A stretch of DNA of 64,000 nt from positions 75,829 to 139,828 of the forward strand of contig DASZUS010000086.1 in assembly GCA_035547515.1 (NCBI GenBank), in the 5' to 3' direction. The notes under the pieces were generated by a model, which worked only from the letters and a program-made list of their open reading frames with translations, had not been told where the DNA came from and did no database searches. The translations under genes and the position numbers were made by a program. Within the stretch, counting starts at the first letter, position 1, and each line of letters starts with the position of its first letter. This stretch comes from DASZTV01 sp035547515 (GTDB taxonomy: Bacteria > Actinomycetota > Actinomycetes > JAFAQI01). This document shows, piece by piece, positions 24,421-33,688 of the stretch.

Positions 24421-25905
24421 CTAGTATTCCGGTCGCAACAGCGGGAATGTGATCGCCTCGCGAATGTTCACGCCGGTCAGCAGCATCAGCAGGCGGTCCA
24501 CACCCAGGCCCATGCCTCCCATCGGCGGGGCGCCGTGCTCGAGTGCGCGCAGGAAGTCCTCGTCGAGCTGCATCGCCTCGGCATTGCCGCCTGCGGCCTT
24601 GGCGGACTGCTCGGTGAGTCGGCGGCGCTGCTCGACCGGGTCGACGAGCTCGGAGTACGCCGGGGCCAGCTCGATGCCGTTCACCACGAGGTCCCACGCC
24701 TCGGCCAACCGCGGGTCGTCGCGGTGCGGGCGGGCCAGCGGACGCACCGAGGCCGGGTAGTCGCGGACGAAGGTCGGCTGGACAAGCTCGCCCTCGACGA
24801 GTTGCTCGTAGAGCTCGAGGACGATCTCACCGGCGTCCCAGTCAGGCCGTAGGGCGATGTCGCGCGCGGCGGCGAGCCGGACCAGCTTGTCCTTGCCGGT
24901 GTCGATCGTGACCTCGGTGCCCAGCGCCTCGCTGATCGCGCCGAAGACGGTGACGGTCCGCCACGGCTGAGCGAGGTCGATCTCGGTGCCGTCCGAGGCC
25001 GCGACCACCGTCGACCCGAGGTCGCGCGCCGCGTTGACGACGAGGGCACGGGTGAGCTCCGCCATCGTGCCGTAGTCGCCGTACGCCTCGTAGGCCTCGA
25101 GCATCGTGAACTCGGGGCTGTGGGTCGTGTCGACGCCTTCGTTGCGGAAGATCCGCCCGATCTCGTAGACCCGCTCGACGCCGCCGACGACGAGCCGCTT
25201 GAGCCACAGCTCCAACGCGATGCGGAGATACATCGGCAGGTCGAAGGCGTTGAGGTGAGTCTCGAACGGCCGCGCCGCCGCACCGCCGTGCAGCGTCTGC
25301 AGGATGGGCGTCTCCACCTCGACGTAGCCGCGACTGTCGAGCGTCGAGCGCAGCGAGCGCAGCAGAGCGGCACGCGCCTCGACGATGCGGCGCGCGTCGG
25401 GGTTCACGACCAGGTCGACGTAGCGGCGGCGCACCCGCTCCTGCTCGTCGGAGATCCCGGCCCACTTCTCCGGCAGCGGGCGCAGCGCCTTGCTGGCCAT
25501 CGTCCACTCGCCGGCCATCACCGACAGCTCGCCGCGCCGGCTCGACACGACCTCACCGTCGATGCTGACGTGGTCACCGAGGTCGACGTCGCGCTTCCAA
25601 TCCTCGAGCCTCGCCTCGCCCAGCCGGTCGAGCGAGAGCATCACCTGCAGGTCGCCGGTGCCGTCGCGCAACGTGGCGAAGCAGAGCTTCCCGCCGTCTC
25701 GCTTCAGGACGACGCGGCCGGCGATGCTGACCTGCTCGCCGGTTGCGGTGTCAGGCGCGAGGTCAGGGTGCTCCGCGCGCAGCTTTGCGTTCGTCGTCGT
25801 ACGCCGGACCTTGACCGGGTATCCCTCGACGCCCGACGACTGCAGCCGGTCGAGCTTCGCCCGGCGGATCAGCTCCTGCTCGGACCGCGGCTCCTGCTCA
25901 GCCAC
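24421..25905 (-). CDS. lysS: Lysyl-tRNA synthetase, class II
   Basis: Charges tRNA-Lys. The 494-residue protein has the OB-fold anticodon-binding domain (VSIAGRVVLKRDGGKLCFA) and class II motifs: motif 1 VEVETPILQ, motif 2 RIFRNEGVDTTHSPEFT, motif 3 GMGLGVDRLLMLLTGV. There is no extra N-terminal membrane domain, so it is the housekeeping LysS and not LysX. It overlaps coaX by eight bases and ends the panC-panD-coaX-lysS operon. Confidence 0.97.
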   Translation of the reverse strand: MAEQEPRSEQELIRRAKLDRLQSSGVEGYPVKVRRTTTNAKLRAEHPDLAPDTATGEQVSIAGRVVLKRDGGKLCFATLRDGTGDLQVMLSLDRLGEARLEDWKRDVDLGDHVSIDGEVVSSRRGELSVMAGEWTMASKALRPLPEKWAGISDEQERVRRRYVDLVVNPDARRIVEARAALLRSLRSTLDSRGYVEVETPILQTLHGGAAARPFETHLNAFDLPMYLRIALELWLKRLVVGGVERVYEIGRIFRNEGVDTTHSPEFTMLEAYEAYGDYGTMAELTRALVVNAARDLGSTVVAASDGTEIDLAQPWRTVTVFGAISEALGTEVTIDTGKDKLVRLAAARDIALRPDWDAGEIVLELYEQLVEGELVQPTFVRDYPASVRPLARPHRDDPRLAEAWDLVVNGIELAPAYSELVDPVEQRRRLTEQSAKAAGGNAEAMQLDEDFLRALEHGAPPMGGMGLGVDRLLMLLTGVNIREAITFPLLRPEY

Positions 25906-26680
25906 AGTTGCGCTCGAAGACCAGGCGCAGGCCGATCAGCGTGAGATCGGGCTCGTGCTCGGTAACCGTCTCGCACTCGTCGATCACCAACGACGCGAGC
26001 CCGCCAGTGGCGATGACGATCGGATCCGCATCGAGCTCCTCGCTGATGCGGCGCACCAAACCGTCGATCTGACCGGCGAACCCGTAGACCATGCCGGACT
26101 GCAGCGCCTCGACGGTGCTCTTGCCGATGACCGCGCGCGGCCGGGCCAGCTCCACCTTGAACAACCGCGCACCGCGAGCCGCAAGCGCGTCGACGGAGAT
26201 CTCGATGCCGGGCGCGAGCGCGCCGCCGAGGAACTCGCCCTTCTCGCTGATCACGTCGAAGTTGGTCGACGTCCCGAAATCGACGACGACGGCCGGGCCG
26301 CCGTACAGGTGGAACGCCGCAAGAGAGTTCACGATCCGGTCGGCGCCGACCTCGCGAGGGTTGTCGTACATCAGCGGTACGCCGGTCTTGACCCCGGGCT
26401 CGACGATCACCGCGGGAACCTGGGAGTAGTAGCGCGCGAACACACCGCGAAGCTCGTGCAGAACGGCAGGCACGGTGGAGCACGCGGCAATGCCGTCGGG
26501 AGACGGCGAGTCGGACAGCAGCCCGCGCAGCAGCAAGGCCAGCTCGTCGGCGGTCGCCCTGGTGTCGGTCTTGATTCGCCACGACTCGATCAGCCGCTCG
26601 CCGTGAAAGCACCCGATCACGGTGTTGGTGTTGCCGACGTCGATCGCCAGCAGCACCCGGCCGGTCGCGCTGTCCCCCAC
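25898..26680 (-). CDS. coaX: Type III pantothenate kinase
   Basis: Phosphorylates pantothenate, the first step of CoA synthesis from vitamin B5. The 260-residue ASKHA-fold protein has the phosphate loop LAIDVGNTNTVIGCF, the GADRIVN block, VVVDFGTSTNFD and the C-terminal ATGGLASLV. Its place directly after panC and panD means pantothenate is made and used in one operon. Start GTG 26680, 15 bases after the panD stop. Confidence 0.95.
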   Translation of the reverse strand: MGDSATGRVLLAIDVGNTNTVIGCFHGERLIESWRIKTDTRATADELALLLRGLLSDSPSPDGIAACSTVPAVLHELRGVFARYYSQVPAVIVEPGVKTGVPLMYDNPREVGADRIVNSLAAFHLYGGPAVVVDFGTSTNFDVISEKGEFLGGALAPGIEISVDALAARGARLFKVELARPRAVIGKSTVEALQSGMVYGFAGQIDGLVRRISEELDADPIVIATGGLASLVIDECETVTEHEPDLTLIGLRLVFERNCG

Positions 26681-26695
26681 TCGGTCAGCGGCCCG

Positions 26696-27115
26696 TCAGT
26701 GACTGGCGACGGTGTCGCCGCGCATGAGGTCCATGCCGGCCAGCGCCTCCGCGGGGTCGCTGCCGGTGCCCACGACGCGGTTCTCCGAGTCGACGAAGAC
26801 CACCCGCGGCTTGAGCTCGCGTGCCTCCGCGTCGGTCACCGTGCAGTAGCTGATGATGATGACGAGGTCGCCGGCGTGCACCAGGCGGGCGGCCGCGCCG
26901 TTGATGCCGATGACACCGCTGCCACGCGGGCCGGCGATGACGTAGGTCTCGAGCCGCGACCCGTTGTTGATGTCGACGATCGCAACCTGCTCCCCTGGCA
27001 GCAGGTCGGCTGCGTCCATCAGGTCCTCGTCGATCGTGACGGACCCGACGTAGTGCAGGTCGGCCTGCGTCACCGTGGCCCGGTGCAGCTTGCTCTTGAG
27101 CATGGTGCGGAACAT
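26696..27115 (-). CDS. panD: Aspartate 1-decarboxylase
   Basis: Makes beta-alanine for pantothenate. The proenzyme of 139 residues cleaves itself between Gly24 and Ser25 (HYVGSVTID) to generate the pyruvoyl cofactor. KLHRATVTQADL before and YVIAGPRGSGVIGINGAAA after are family blocks. It lies 12 bases after panC. The C-terminal extension of about 20 residues (TGSDPAEALAGMDL) is typical of actinobacteria. Confidence 0.97.
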   Translation of the reverse strand: MFRTMLKSKLHRATVTQADLHYVGSVTIDEDLMDAADLLPGEQVAIVDINNGSRLETYVIAGPRGSGVIGINGAAARLVHAGDLVIIISYCTVTDAEARELKPRVVFVDSENRVVGTGSDPAEALAGMDLMRGDTVASH

Positions 27116-27127
27116 CTGCGCGGCTCC

Positions 27128-27991
27128 TTAGTCCTTCAGCCCACTGGGGGTGCCGAGGCGTACCTCCATATTGTCAATCAATCTCGTCTCGCCAACACGG
27201 GCGGCCACCAAAATCTTTCCGAACCGGGTTCGGTCACTGGGCGGCTGCCAGTTGTCGGTGTCGACCAGCGCGACGTAGTCGACGACCACCGCGGGCTCGG
27301 CGTCGAGCACCGCATGAGCGGCGTCGAGCACCGCCTCCGCGCCGTCGGCCTCCCGCGCGACACCAGCACGAAGCGCGCGGGAGAGCACCAGTGCAGACGC
27401 CCGCTCCGCATCGCTGAGGTAGCGGTTGCGGCTGGACATCGCAAGCCCGTCCGGCTCGCGGACCGTCGGTACGCCGACGATCTCCACCGGGCGGCCCTGC
27501 TCCGCCACCATCCGGCGGATCACCGCGAGCTGCTGCGCGTCCTTCTCGCCGAACACCGCGACATCGGGCTTGGTGAGGTCGAGCAGCCGTGACACGACCG
27601 TGACCACGCCGTCGAAGTGACCGGGCCGGTGCGCGCCTTCGAGCACCGTCCCGAGAACACCGGCCGACACCGACGGCACCTGCTCGTTGGCCGGATAGAC
27701 CTCCTCGACGCCGGGCGCGAAGACGACGTCCACGCCATGGGCTGCGCAGACGGCCAGGTCGGCGTCGAAGGTACGGGGGTAGCGATCGAGATCCTCGCCC
27801 GCTCCGAACTGCTTGGGGTTCACGAAGATTGTCGCGACGACGTGGTCGGCATGCTCGCGCGCGACATCCATGAGGTGCGCGTGCCCGTCGTGCAGCGCGC
27901 CCATCGTCATCACCACCGCCACCCGGCCGCTCAGCGCACCGCGCGCGGTCGCCAGCTCGGCGCGGGTCGAGGCGACCACCGGCGCGGTCAT
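27128..27991 (-). CDS. panC: Pantothenate synthetase
   Basis: Joins pantoate and beta-alanine with ATP. The 287-residue protein has the nucleotidyl-transferase HIGH-like motif MGALHDGHAHLM, FVNPKQFGAGEDLDRYPR, FGEKDAQQLAVIRRM and the KMSKS-like MSSRNRYLS. Its ATG overlaps the stop of the DUF2520 gene (ATGA), so the two are coupled; from memory that neighbour is usual in actinobacteria. Confidence 0.97.
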   Translation of the reverse strand: MTAPVVASTRAELATARGALSGRVAVVMTMGALHDGHAHLMDVAREHADHVVATIFVNPKQFGAGEDLDRYPRTFDADLAVCAAHGVDVVFAPGVEEVYPANEQVPSVSAGVLGTVLEGAHRPGHFDGVVTVVSRLLDLTKPDVAVFGEKDAQQLAVIRRMVAEQGRPVEIVGVPTVREPDGLAMSSRNRYLSDAERASALVLSRALRAGVAREADGAEAVLDAAHAVLDAEPAVVVDYVALVDTDNWQPPSDRTRFGKILVAARVGETRLIDNMEVRLGTPSGLKD

Positions 27992-28884
27992 GTCGGCCTC
28001 CGGTCCGCGAGCGTGTCGAGCAGCGCAGCCGCGGCCTCGACGTCGAGCAGTCCGGCGGCCAGCGCCCGGCCGGCGGTCAGCCGCGACATCGCGACATAGG
28101 CATCGACAGCCTCCGGAGCCCTAGCGGTCAAGGTCGACAGGTGAGTTGCCACAGTGCCGGCATCACCGCGCGCCACCGGACCCGTCAAAGCCCGGTCGCC
28201 GCTTCGCAACGCGTTGTCGAGCGCGGCGCCGAGCAGCGGACCGAGCATGCGCTGCGGCACCTCGACACCGGCTGCGCCGAGCAGGTCCGCCGACTGCGTC
28301 ACCAGCGTGACGAGCTGGTTGGCCGCGAATGCAAGACCCGCGTGGTAGAGCGGCCTCAGCTCCTCCGCGATCCACGACGGTTCACCGCCCATCTCCAGAA
28401 CGAGAGTCTCCGCGACCGGGCGCAGCACCTCGTCGCTTGTCACCCCGAAGGCGGCACCGTCGAGGCGCTGGAGGTCGACCTCAGTCCCGGTGAAGGTCAT
28501 CACCGGATGCAACGCCAGCGGTAGAGCGCCGGTCTCGGCGAGTGGGTCGAGCAAGCGGATCCCGTGCGCGCCGCTGGTGTGCACGACGAGGCTGCCGCGG
28601 CGTACCGCGCCGGCGCTTGCCAGACCGCCGACGAGCGGTCCCAACGCGTCGTCGGGGACCGCCAGCAGCAGCAGGTCGGCGACCGAGGCGACTTCGTCCG
28701 CCGGGCGGATCCCGGCGCCGGGCAGCAAGGCCTCGGCCCGCCGGCGGCTCGCGTCCGAGACCGCCGCGACCGCTTCGACGCGATGGCCCGCCCGCGCCAG
28801 CGCGGCGCCCAGCACCGCCCCGACCCGACCGGCGCTGACCACGCCGACCGTCAGCCGAGCAGGCCGGTCTGCTGGTGAGGTCAT
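27988..28884 (-). CDS. Rossmann-like/DUF2520 domain oxidoreductase-like protein
   Basis: A 298-residue protein with an N-terminal NAD(P)-binding fold (VGVVSAGRVGAVLGAALA) and a C-terminal helical domain resembling 6-phosphogluconate dehydrogenase-like DUF2520 (LYHAGLAFAANQLVTLVTQS). It heads the pan operon and could supply the ketopantoate reductase step missing from this cluster, but typical PanE motifs are not clear, so that is inference only. ATG 28884 is preceded by 63 bases shared with the divergent methyltransferase gene. Confidence 0.85.
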   Translation of the reverse strand: MTSPADRPARLTVGVVSAGRVGAVLGAALARAGHRVEAVAAVSDASRRRAEALLPGAGIRPADEVASVADLLLLAVPDDALGPLVGGLASAGAVRRGSLVVHTSGAHGIRLLDPLAETGALPLALHPVMTFTGTEVDLQRLDGAAFGVTSDEVLRPVAETLVLEMGGEPSWIAEELRPLYHAGLAFAANQLVTLVTQSADLLGAAGVEVPQRMLGPLLGAALDNALRSGDRALTGPVARGDAGTVATHLSTLTARAPEAVDAYVAMSRLTAGRALAAGLLDVEAAAALLDTLADRRPT

Positions 28885-28934
28885 CGGAGGCGTTCCAGTC
28901 CTGTGAGGGTCCCGGACGGCCAAAGCGTACGCCG

Positions 28935-28940
28935 TAGCGT
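28935..28940 (+). promoter_or_regulatory. Leaderless -10 element (TAGCGT)
   Basis: TAGCGT ends seven bases before the ATG at 28948, with GTG directly in front of it and no Shine-Dalgarno. The divergent pan operon must use the opposite strand of the same short gap. Confidence 0.6.
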
Positions 28941-28947
28941 TCCGGTG

Positions 28948-29898
28948 ATGTCCGGGATCTGGCGCACCTGGCGAGAGGCCATGGCCGACGCGCTGTACGG
29001 CGACAACGGCTTCTACACGGCGAGCGGCGCGCCAGCCCGCAACTTCCGCACGGCGGCGCACACCGGGCCGGCGTGGGCCGATGCCATCGCGGCGCTGGCA
29101 AACCGGGTCGACCGGGCGCTCGGGCTCCCGGATGACTTCACGGTGGTCGACATCGGTGCCGGTGGTGGCGAGCTGCTCAGCCGCCTGGCCATGGTGGCGC
29201 CCGAGCGATGGTCGCTGCTCGGCGTGGACGTCGCCGGCCGGCCGGGCGACCTCCCGGACCGCGTCAGCTGGCAGCGGCAGTTCCCGAGCGGGATCCGCGG
29301 GGTGCTCGTCGCGGTCGAGCTGCTCGACGTCGTACCGGTGGACGTGGTCGAGCTCGGCCCCGACACTGCACAGCTCGTCGAGGTGAGCCCCGACGGGACC
29401 GAACGTCTCGGGGCGGACGCAACCACCTCGGACCGCGACTGGCTCGCCCGGTGGTGGCCGGTACGGCGCAGAGGCGAGCGCGGCGAAGTGGGAACGATGC
29501 GCGACCAGATGTGGCAGGAGATCACCGCCGGGCTCGATGCCGGGCTGGCGCTCGCTGTGGACTACGCCGCGAGGCCCGGCGAGCACATCGCCGGCACGCT
29601 CGCCGGCTACCGCGACGGCAGGCTCCGCGCGCCGGTCCCCGACGCGACCATGGACCTGACTGCACACGTCCTGTTCGAGTCGCTGACGCGCGACGGTGAC
29701 CTGCTTCTCACCCAGCGGGAGGCGCTGCGCCGGCTCGGGCTGGTGACATCGGCGCCGGCATATTCGGCCGACCCCGGCCGCTATCTCGCGGACCTCGCGC
29801 GGACCTCCGCGGCTGCGGAGCTGCTCGACGCGGATGGGCTGGGCGGGTTCATGTGGCTCATGCGGCACGTCGGCGTGCCGCAGCTGCTCGCCGGCTAA
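28948..29898 (+). CDS. MidA/NDUFAF7-type SAM-dependent methyltransferase
   Basis: A 316-residue protein arginine methyltransferase-like enzyme. MADALYGDNGFYT near the start and VVDIGAGGGELLSRLA (SAM site) are characteristic of the MidA family; VLVAVELLDVVPVDVVEL replaces the usual NELLDA(L/V)P block and LALAVDYAARPGE follows. In eukaryotes the homologue NDUFAF7 dimethylates an Arg of complex I subunit NDUFS2, the NuoD homologue. A NuoD homologue lies 3.8 kb downstream on the same strand, which makes it the obvious candidate substrate. Confidence 0.8.
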   Translation: MSGIWRTWREAMADALYGDNGFYTASGAPARNFRTAAHTGPAWADAIAALANRVDRALGLPDDFTVVDIGAGGGELLSRLAMVAPERWSLLGVDVAGRPGDLPDRVSWQRQFPSGIRGVLVAVELLDVVPVDVVELGPDTAQLVEVSPDGTERLGADATTSDRDWLARWWPVRRRGERGEVGTMRDQMWQEITAGLDAGLALAVDYAARPGEHIAGTLAGYRDGRLRAPVPDATMDLTAHVLFESLTRDGDLLLTQREALRRLGLVTSAPAYSADPGRYLADLARTSAAAELLDADGLGGFMWLMRHVGVPQLLAG

Positions 29899-29920
29899 CC
29901 AACCTCCCTGGTCAGTACAG

Positions 29921-30586
29921 CTAGGTCGCGAGGCCGGCGCGGAACGCCCAGGCGACGGCGGAAGCCCGATCGCTCACGTCGAGCTTGTTGAAGACGTTGT
30001 TCACGTGGGTCTTCACCGTCGCCTCCGTGACGAACAGCTGCGCCGCGATGGCGCGGTTGGACAGGCCCTGTGCCATGAGCACCACGACCTCGGTCTCCCG
30101 CTCGGTGAGCGCACCGCCGGGCGGCGACGATGCCGCAGCCGACGTTGCTGCCACCGGCGAAGGGTCGCCCGAGGTGACCAGCTCGACGAGGCGCTCCTGC
30201 ACTGCCGCGTCCAACCTGGTGCGGCCCTCAGCGGCGTCCCGGATCGCCTGCTCGATCTCCTCCGAGCTCGCATCCTTCGTCAGGTAGCCGCGCGCACCCG
30301 CACGCAGCGCCGACACCACGGAGTCGTCGTCGGCGTACGTCGTGAGTACAACGACCTCGATGTCTGGCAGCTGCTGCCGCAACCGGCGGGTCGCTTCTAC
30401 GCCGTCGAGCCGGGGCATGCGCAGGTCGAGAAGTACGACGTCGGGCCGGTGCTGCTGCACGAGCGCGACCGCCTCCTCGCCATCCGCAGCCACGCCGACG
30501 ACCTCGACGCCGTCCATCAACCCGAGCATCAAGGTGAGGCCCTCGCGGACCAGGGTCTGGTCGTCGGCCAGCACGACGCGAATCAC
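29921..30586 (-). CDS. NarL/LuxR-family response regulator
   Basis: A 221-residue DNA-binding response regulator. The receiver has DD (residues 8-9), phosphoacceptor Asp54 in VLLDLRMPRLDG and Lys104 (TKDAS); the C-terminal LuxR helix-turn-helix is LTEREVVVL-like (LTERETEVVVLMAQGLSNRA) with VKTHVNNVFNKL. It overlaps the kinase gene (ATGA), giving a coupled pair, and lies next to the divergent ABC exporter, its probable target. The linker is Ala/Ser/Pro-rich. Confidence 0.93.
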   Translation of the reverse strand: MIRVVLADDQTLVREGLTLMLGLMDGVEVVGVAADGEEAVALVQQHRPDVVLLDLRMPRLDGVEATRRLRQQLPDIEVVVLTTYADDDSVVSALRAGARGYLTKDASSEEIEQAIRDAAEGRTRLDAAVQERLVELVTSGDPSPVAATSAAASSPPGGALTERETEVVVLMAQGLSNRAIAAQLFVTEATVKTHVNNVFNKLDVSDRASAVAWAFRAGLAT

Positions 30587-31788
30587 GACACGCTCGCGGC
30601 AAGCACTGGTAGCTGCACCTCGACCACGTAGCCAGTCTCGCCGGAACCTGCGCTGACCCGGCCGCCCGCGAGCTCGGCGCGTTCCCGCATGCCGCGCAGC
30701 CCGTTGCCACCGATGGCGCCAGCCTGCACACCATGGCCGTTGTCACTGACCCGGAGCACCACCTCGTCGGCGAGCCACGCAAGCGTCACGTCGACGGCGG
30801 TGGCACCGGCGTGCTTGGCAACGTTGGTGAGTGCCTCCTGCGCCGCGCGGAACACTGCGACGCGCGCCTCGGGGGCAAGCTGGCCGGGCGTCCCGCTCTC
30901 GCTGAAGCGGACCGTGAGCCCGCTGTCCCGTTCGAAGTCCGCAACCAGCGCGGGCAGCCGCGCCGGCCCGGGCAAGGCGTCGTCCCGCAGCGTGCCGACC
31001 GCGTCGCGCGCCTCGAGCAGTCCGGTGCGTGCCAACGCGACCGCGCGATCGATCCGCTCCATCACCTCGGCGTCGACCTCGCGGGACTTCGCGAGCACGC
31101 GAGTCGACTCGAGGTGCAACGAAAGGCTCGACAGCGTGTGGGCGAGGACGTCGTGCAACTCGCGAGCGAGTCTCGCTCGCTCTGCCGCGATCGCGTTGCG
31201 CTGCTCGGCCTCACGGCTGTCACGAAGCTCATCGGCCAGCTCTGCATTGCGATAGGAGGCCCGGATGCTGCGGCGCCGAAATGCCATCGCGAGACCAAGA
31301 CCTGCGGCGCCGACCGCCTGGCCGAGCCCGCCGATCGGGTCGTACGTTCCGACGTACGCCGTCGACAGGCCAACCGCGACAGCGCCGAGCCCGGCCGGCA
31401 ACAATCCCCGCGGCACGGCGTACCAGTACGTCGAGACGAACACCGCCGTGTAGCCGCAGATGAAGACCTGGCCGTGCCCGGTGAACACCTGAAGCCCCGC
31501 GCCCGCTCCGACGACGAGGCACATGCAGATCACATCGCGCCAGTCACCGCGTCGGCGCGACGTGAAGCTGGTCGTGCACGCCACGACGACCGCCATCAGG
31601 AACACGCTGAGCAGGATGCGACCCGTGGACAGGTTGTCGATACCGGTCAGGGTCTGGACCACGACGACGATCGCGAGAGCGTTGCGCAGCACCGCGCGCG
31701 CCGACGCGGGCCACCGCTGGGTCAACAGCGGATCCATGCCACGCGGCGCACATCCGTCCCGCGGCTCGCAGCTGGTTCGGTCACTCAT
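30583..31788 (-). CDS. Membrane histidine kinase (HPK7/NarX-like)
   Basis: A 401-residue sensor kinase. Five or six hydrophobic segments fill residues 35-170 with no large outside loop, so it senses within the membrane, as do kinases guarding ABC exporters. The dimerisation helix carries the phosphoacceptor His212 (RARLARELHDVLAHTLS). The ATPase domain has N-box FRAAQEALTNVAKHAG and G-box VSDNGHG and GNGLRGM. ATG 31788 is supported by a leaderless -10. Confidence 0.92.
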   Translation of the reverse strand: MSDRTSCEPRDGCAPRGMDPLLTQRWPASARAVLRNALAIVVVVQTLTGIDNLSTGRILLSVFLMAVVVACTTSFTSRRRGDWRDVICMCLVVGAGAGLQVFTGHGQVFICGYTAVFVSTYWYAVPRGLLPAGLGAVAVGLSTAYVGTYDPIGGLGQAVGAAGLGLAMAFRRRSIRASYRNAELADELRDSREAEQRNAIAAERARLARELHDVLAHTLSSLSLHLESTRVLAKSREVDAEVMERIDRAVALARTGLLEARDAVGTLRDDALPGPARLPALVADFERDSGLTVRFSESGTPGQLAPEARVAVFRAAQEALTNVAKHAGATAVDVTLAWLADEVVLRVSDNGHGVQAGAIGGNGLRGMRERAELAGGRVSAGSGETGYVVEVQLPVLAASVS

Positions 31789-31795
31789 CTCAGGG

Positions 31796-31801
31796 ACGTT
31801 A
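31796..31801 (-). promoter_or_regulatory. Leaderless -10 element (TAACGT) of the kinase gene
   Basis: Read on the minus strand, TAACGT ends seven bases before the ATG at 31788. No ribosome binding site lies between. The remaining 140 bases to the ABC gene contain a second TAACGT at 31900-31905 on the plus strand that may serve the exporter. Confidence 0.55.
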
Positions 31802-31944
31802 CGGCGGTCCCGCGCGGACGCGCATCGGTCCGCGGGTGGAGGCGCAATGTCCACCTCGCGTCCACCTTGCACCCGATAAAAATGCCGCGCGAGCCTCGAT
31901 AACGTCGGCTCGTCAGTCCAGCAAGCGACCGGAAGGCAGCGGGC

Positions 31945-32883
31945 ATGGCAGCGATCGTCGTCGACGATCTCCGTAAGAGCTACGGCAGAACGCAGGCGGT
32001 ACGCGGCGTCAGCTTCACCGTGGAAGAAGGCGAGTGTGTCGCGCTGCTGGGGCCAAACGGCGCGGGCAAGACGACCACGCTCGAGGTGCTCGAGGGGTAC
32101 CTGCAGCGCGACGGCGGCCGCGTCGAAGTGCTCGGAACGGACCCACAGCACGGGACCAGACAGTGGCGCGAGCAGATCGGCATCGTCCTGCAGGGCACGG
32201 CGGTCGACCCCTATCTCACGGTCCGCGAGACGCTGAGCCGCACCGCCGAGTTCTACGCGAAGCCCCGGGACGTGGACGAGGTCATCGGCCTCGTTGGGCT
32301 CGAGGAGAAGGCTGACTCGCGCGTGCACAAGCTCTCCGGGGGACAGCAACGCCGTCTCGACGTGGCCTACGGCATTGTCGGCAATCCGAAGCTGCTGTTC
32401 CTCGACGAGCCGACGACCGGCTTCGACCCGTCCGCGCGCCGCGGCGCGTGGGACCTGGTCAACGGCCTGCGCGGGCTGGGTACGACGATCATGCTGACGA
32501 CCCACTACATGGACGAAGCGCAGGCGCTCGCCGACAACATCGTGGTGATCGGTGGCGGCAGGGTGGTGGCGCAGGGGACCCCCGACTCGCTAGGCGGCCG
32601 TGACACGGCTGCGCTGCACGTCCGGTTCCGGCTGCCCGACGCCGTCGATCCCGGCAGCCTCCCGGTCCAGGTCACGGTGGACCAGCACGGGTTCTGCGAG
32701 CTCACCACCGAAGACGACGTCAAGGACCTCAACGTGCTGACCGCGTGGTCGCTGAAGCAGCGGGTTCCGCTCGAGGGACTGGTCGCGACCCGGCCCAGCC
32801 TCGAGGACATCTACCTCTCTCTCGTCGGCCGCGAGCTGCTCGACGACGAGGCCGTCCCAGCAACCACCGGAGCACAGTCATGA
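31945..32883 (+). CDS. ABC exporter ATP-binding protein (DrrA-like)
   Basis: A 312-residue ATPase of the ABC-2 drug or lipid exporter type. Walker A is GPNGAGKTTT, the Q-loop GIVLQGT, the signature LSGGQQRRLDVA and Walker B LLFLDEPTTGFD followed by the H-loop His in TTHYMDEA. The C-terminal 90 residues are the extension usual in DrrA-like proteins. GGAAGG precedes ATG 31945. The stop overlaps the permease ATG. Together with the divergent two-component system it resembles antibiotic- or envelope-stress export modules. Confidence 0.93.
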   Translation: MAAIVVDDLRKSYGRTQAVRGVSFTVEEGECVALLGPNGAGKTTTLEVLEGYLQRDGGRVEVLGTDPQHGTRQWREQIGIVLQGTAVDPYLTVRETLSRTAEFYAKPRDVDEVIGLVGLEEKADSRVHKLSGGQQRRLDVAYGIVGNPKLLFLDEPTTGFDPSARRGAWDLVNGLRGLGTTIMLTTHYMDEAQALADNIVVIGGGRVVAQGTPDSLGGRDTAALHVRFRLPDAVDPGSLPVQVTVDQHGFCELTTEDDVKDLNVLTAWSLKQRVPLEGLVATRPSLEDIYLSLVGRELLDDEAVPATTGAQS

Positions 32884-33677
32884 GCGCAGACGCGGCGCTG
32901 CTCGGCAGCCAGATCCGCTACGAGCAGAAGAGCTACTGGCGCAATCCCGGCGCGGCGTTCTTCACCTTCGCCTTCCCGCTGGTCTTCTTCGTCATCCTCG
33001 TCAGCCTCGCCGGTGGGCAGGGCGACAAGTCCGACCTCGGCACGTATGTCCACAACGGCCACCGGGTGGCGGTGAAGCTCGTCCAGTACTACACGCCGAG
33101 CATCCTGGCCTACGCCGTCGCGAGCGCGTGCTTCCTCGCGGTCACGATGACGCTGGTCCGGCAGCGCGAGGCCGGCATCCTCAAGCGGATGCGCGGTACG
33201 CCGCTACCGTCGTGGGCCTACCTCGGCGGGGTGATCGGCAGCTCCATCATCGTGGCCGCGCTGCTGTCGCTGCTGTGCGTGGTCTTCTCGGTCGCGGTCT
33301 ACGGCGCCTACTTCCCGATGGGACACCTGCTGCCGCTGGTCGCGACGATCGCGTTGGCCGCGGTGGCCTTCTGCGCGCTGGGCATCGCGGTGTCCTCGCT
33401 GATCCCGAACATCGACTCCGGACCGGCGATCGTGAACCTGCCCTACTTCGTCCTGGTGTTCATCTCGGGCACGTACTTCCCGATCAGCGGAACCCTCAAC
33501 AGCATCTCCAAGGACCTCCCGCTGCGGCCGATGATCCTGTCGATGTACAAGGTGTTCGACCCGACCAACACCGGCAGCCTCTGGGATGGCCGGGACCTGC
33601 TGGTGCTCGCCATCTGGGGCGTCGCCAGCACGGTGTTCGCGGTACGGCACTTCAGGTGGACCCCGCGCAAGGGCTGA
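32880..33677 (+). CDS. ABC-2 type exporter permease
   Basis: A 265-residue membrane protein with six hydrophobic segments (for example FFTFAFPLVFFVILVSLAG, SIIVAALLSLLCVVFSVAV, FVLVFISGTYFPISG). The cytoplasmic loop RQREAGILKRMRGTPLP is the coupling region seen in ABC-2 permeases. It pairs with the overlapping ATPase gene to form the exporter, presumably as a 2+2 complex. The substrate is unknown; linked sensor kinases usually detect the exported compound or membrane damage. Confidence 0.92.
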   Translation: MSADAALLGSQIRYEQKSYWRNPGAAFFTFAFPLVFFVILVSLAGGQGDKSDLGTYVHNGHRVAVKLVQYYTPSILAYAVASACFLAVTMTLVRQREAGILKRMRGTPLPSWAYLGGVIGSSIIVAALLSLLCVVFSVAVYGAYFPMGHLLPLVATIALAAVAFCALGIAVSSLIPNIDSGPAIVNLPYFVLVFISGTYFPISGTLNSISKDLPLRPMILSMYKVFDPTNTGSLWDGRDLLVLAIWGVASTVFAVRHFRWTPRKG

Positions 33678-33688
33678 GCCAGACCGCT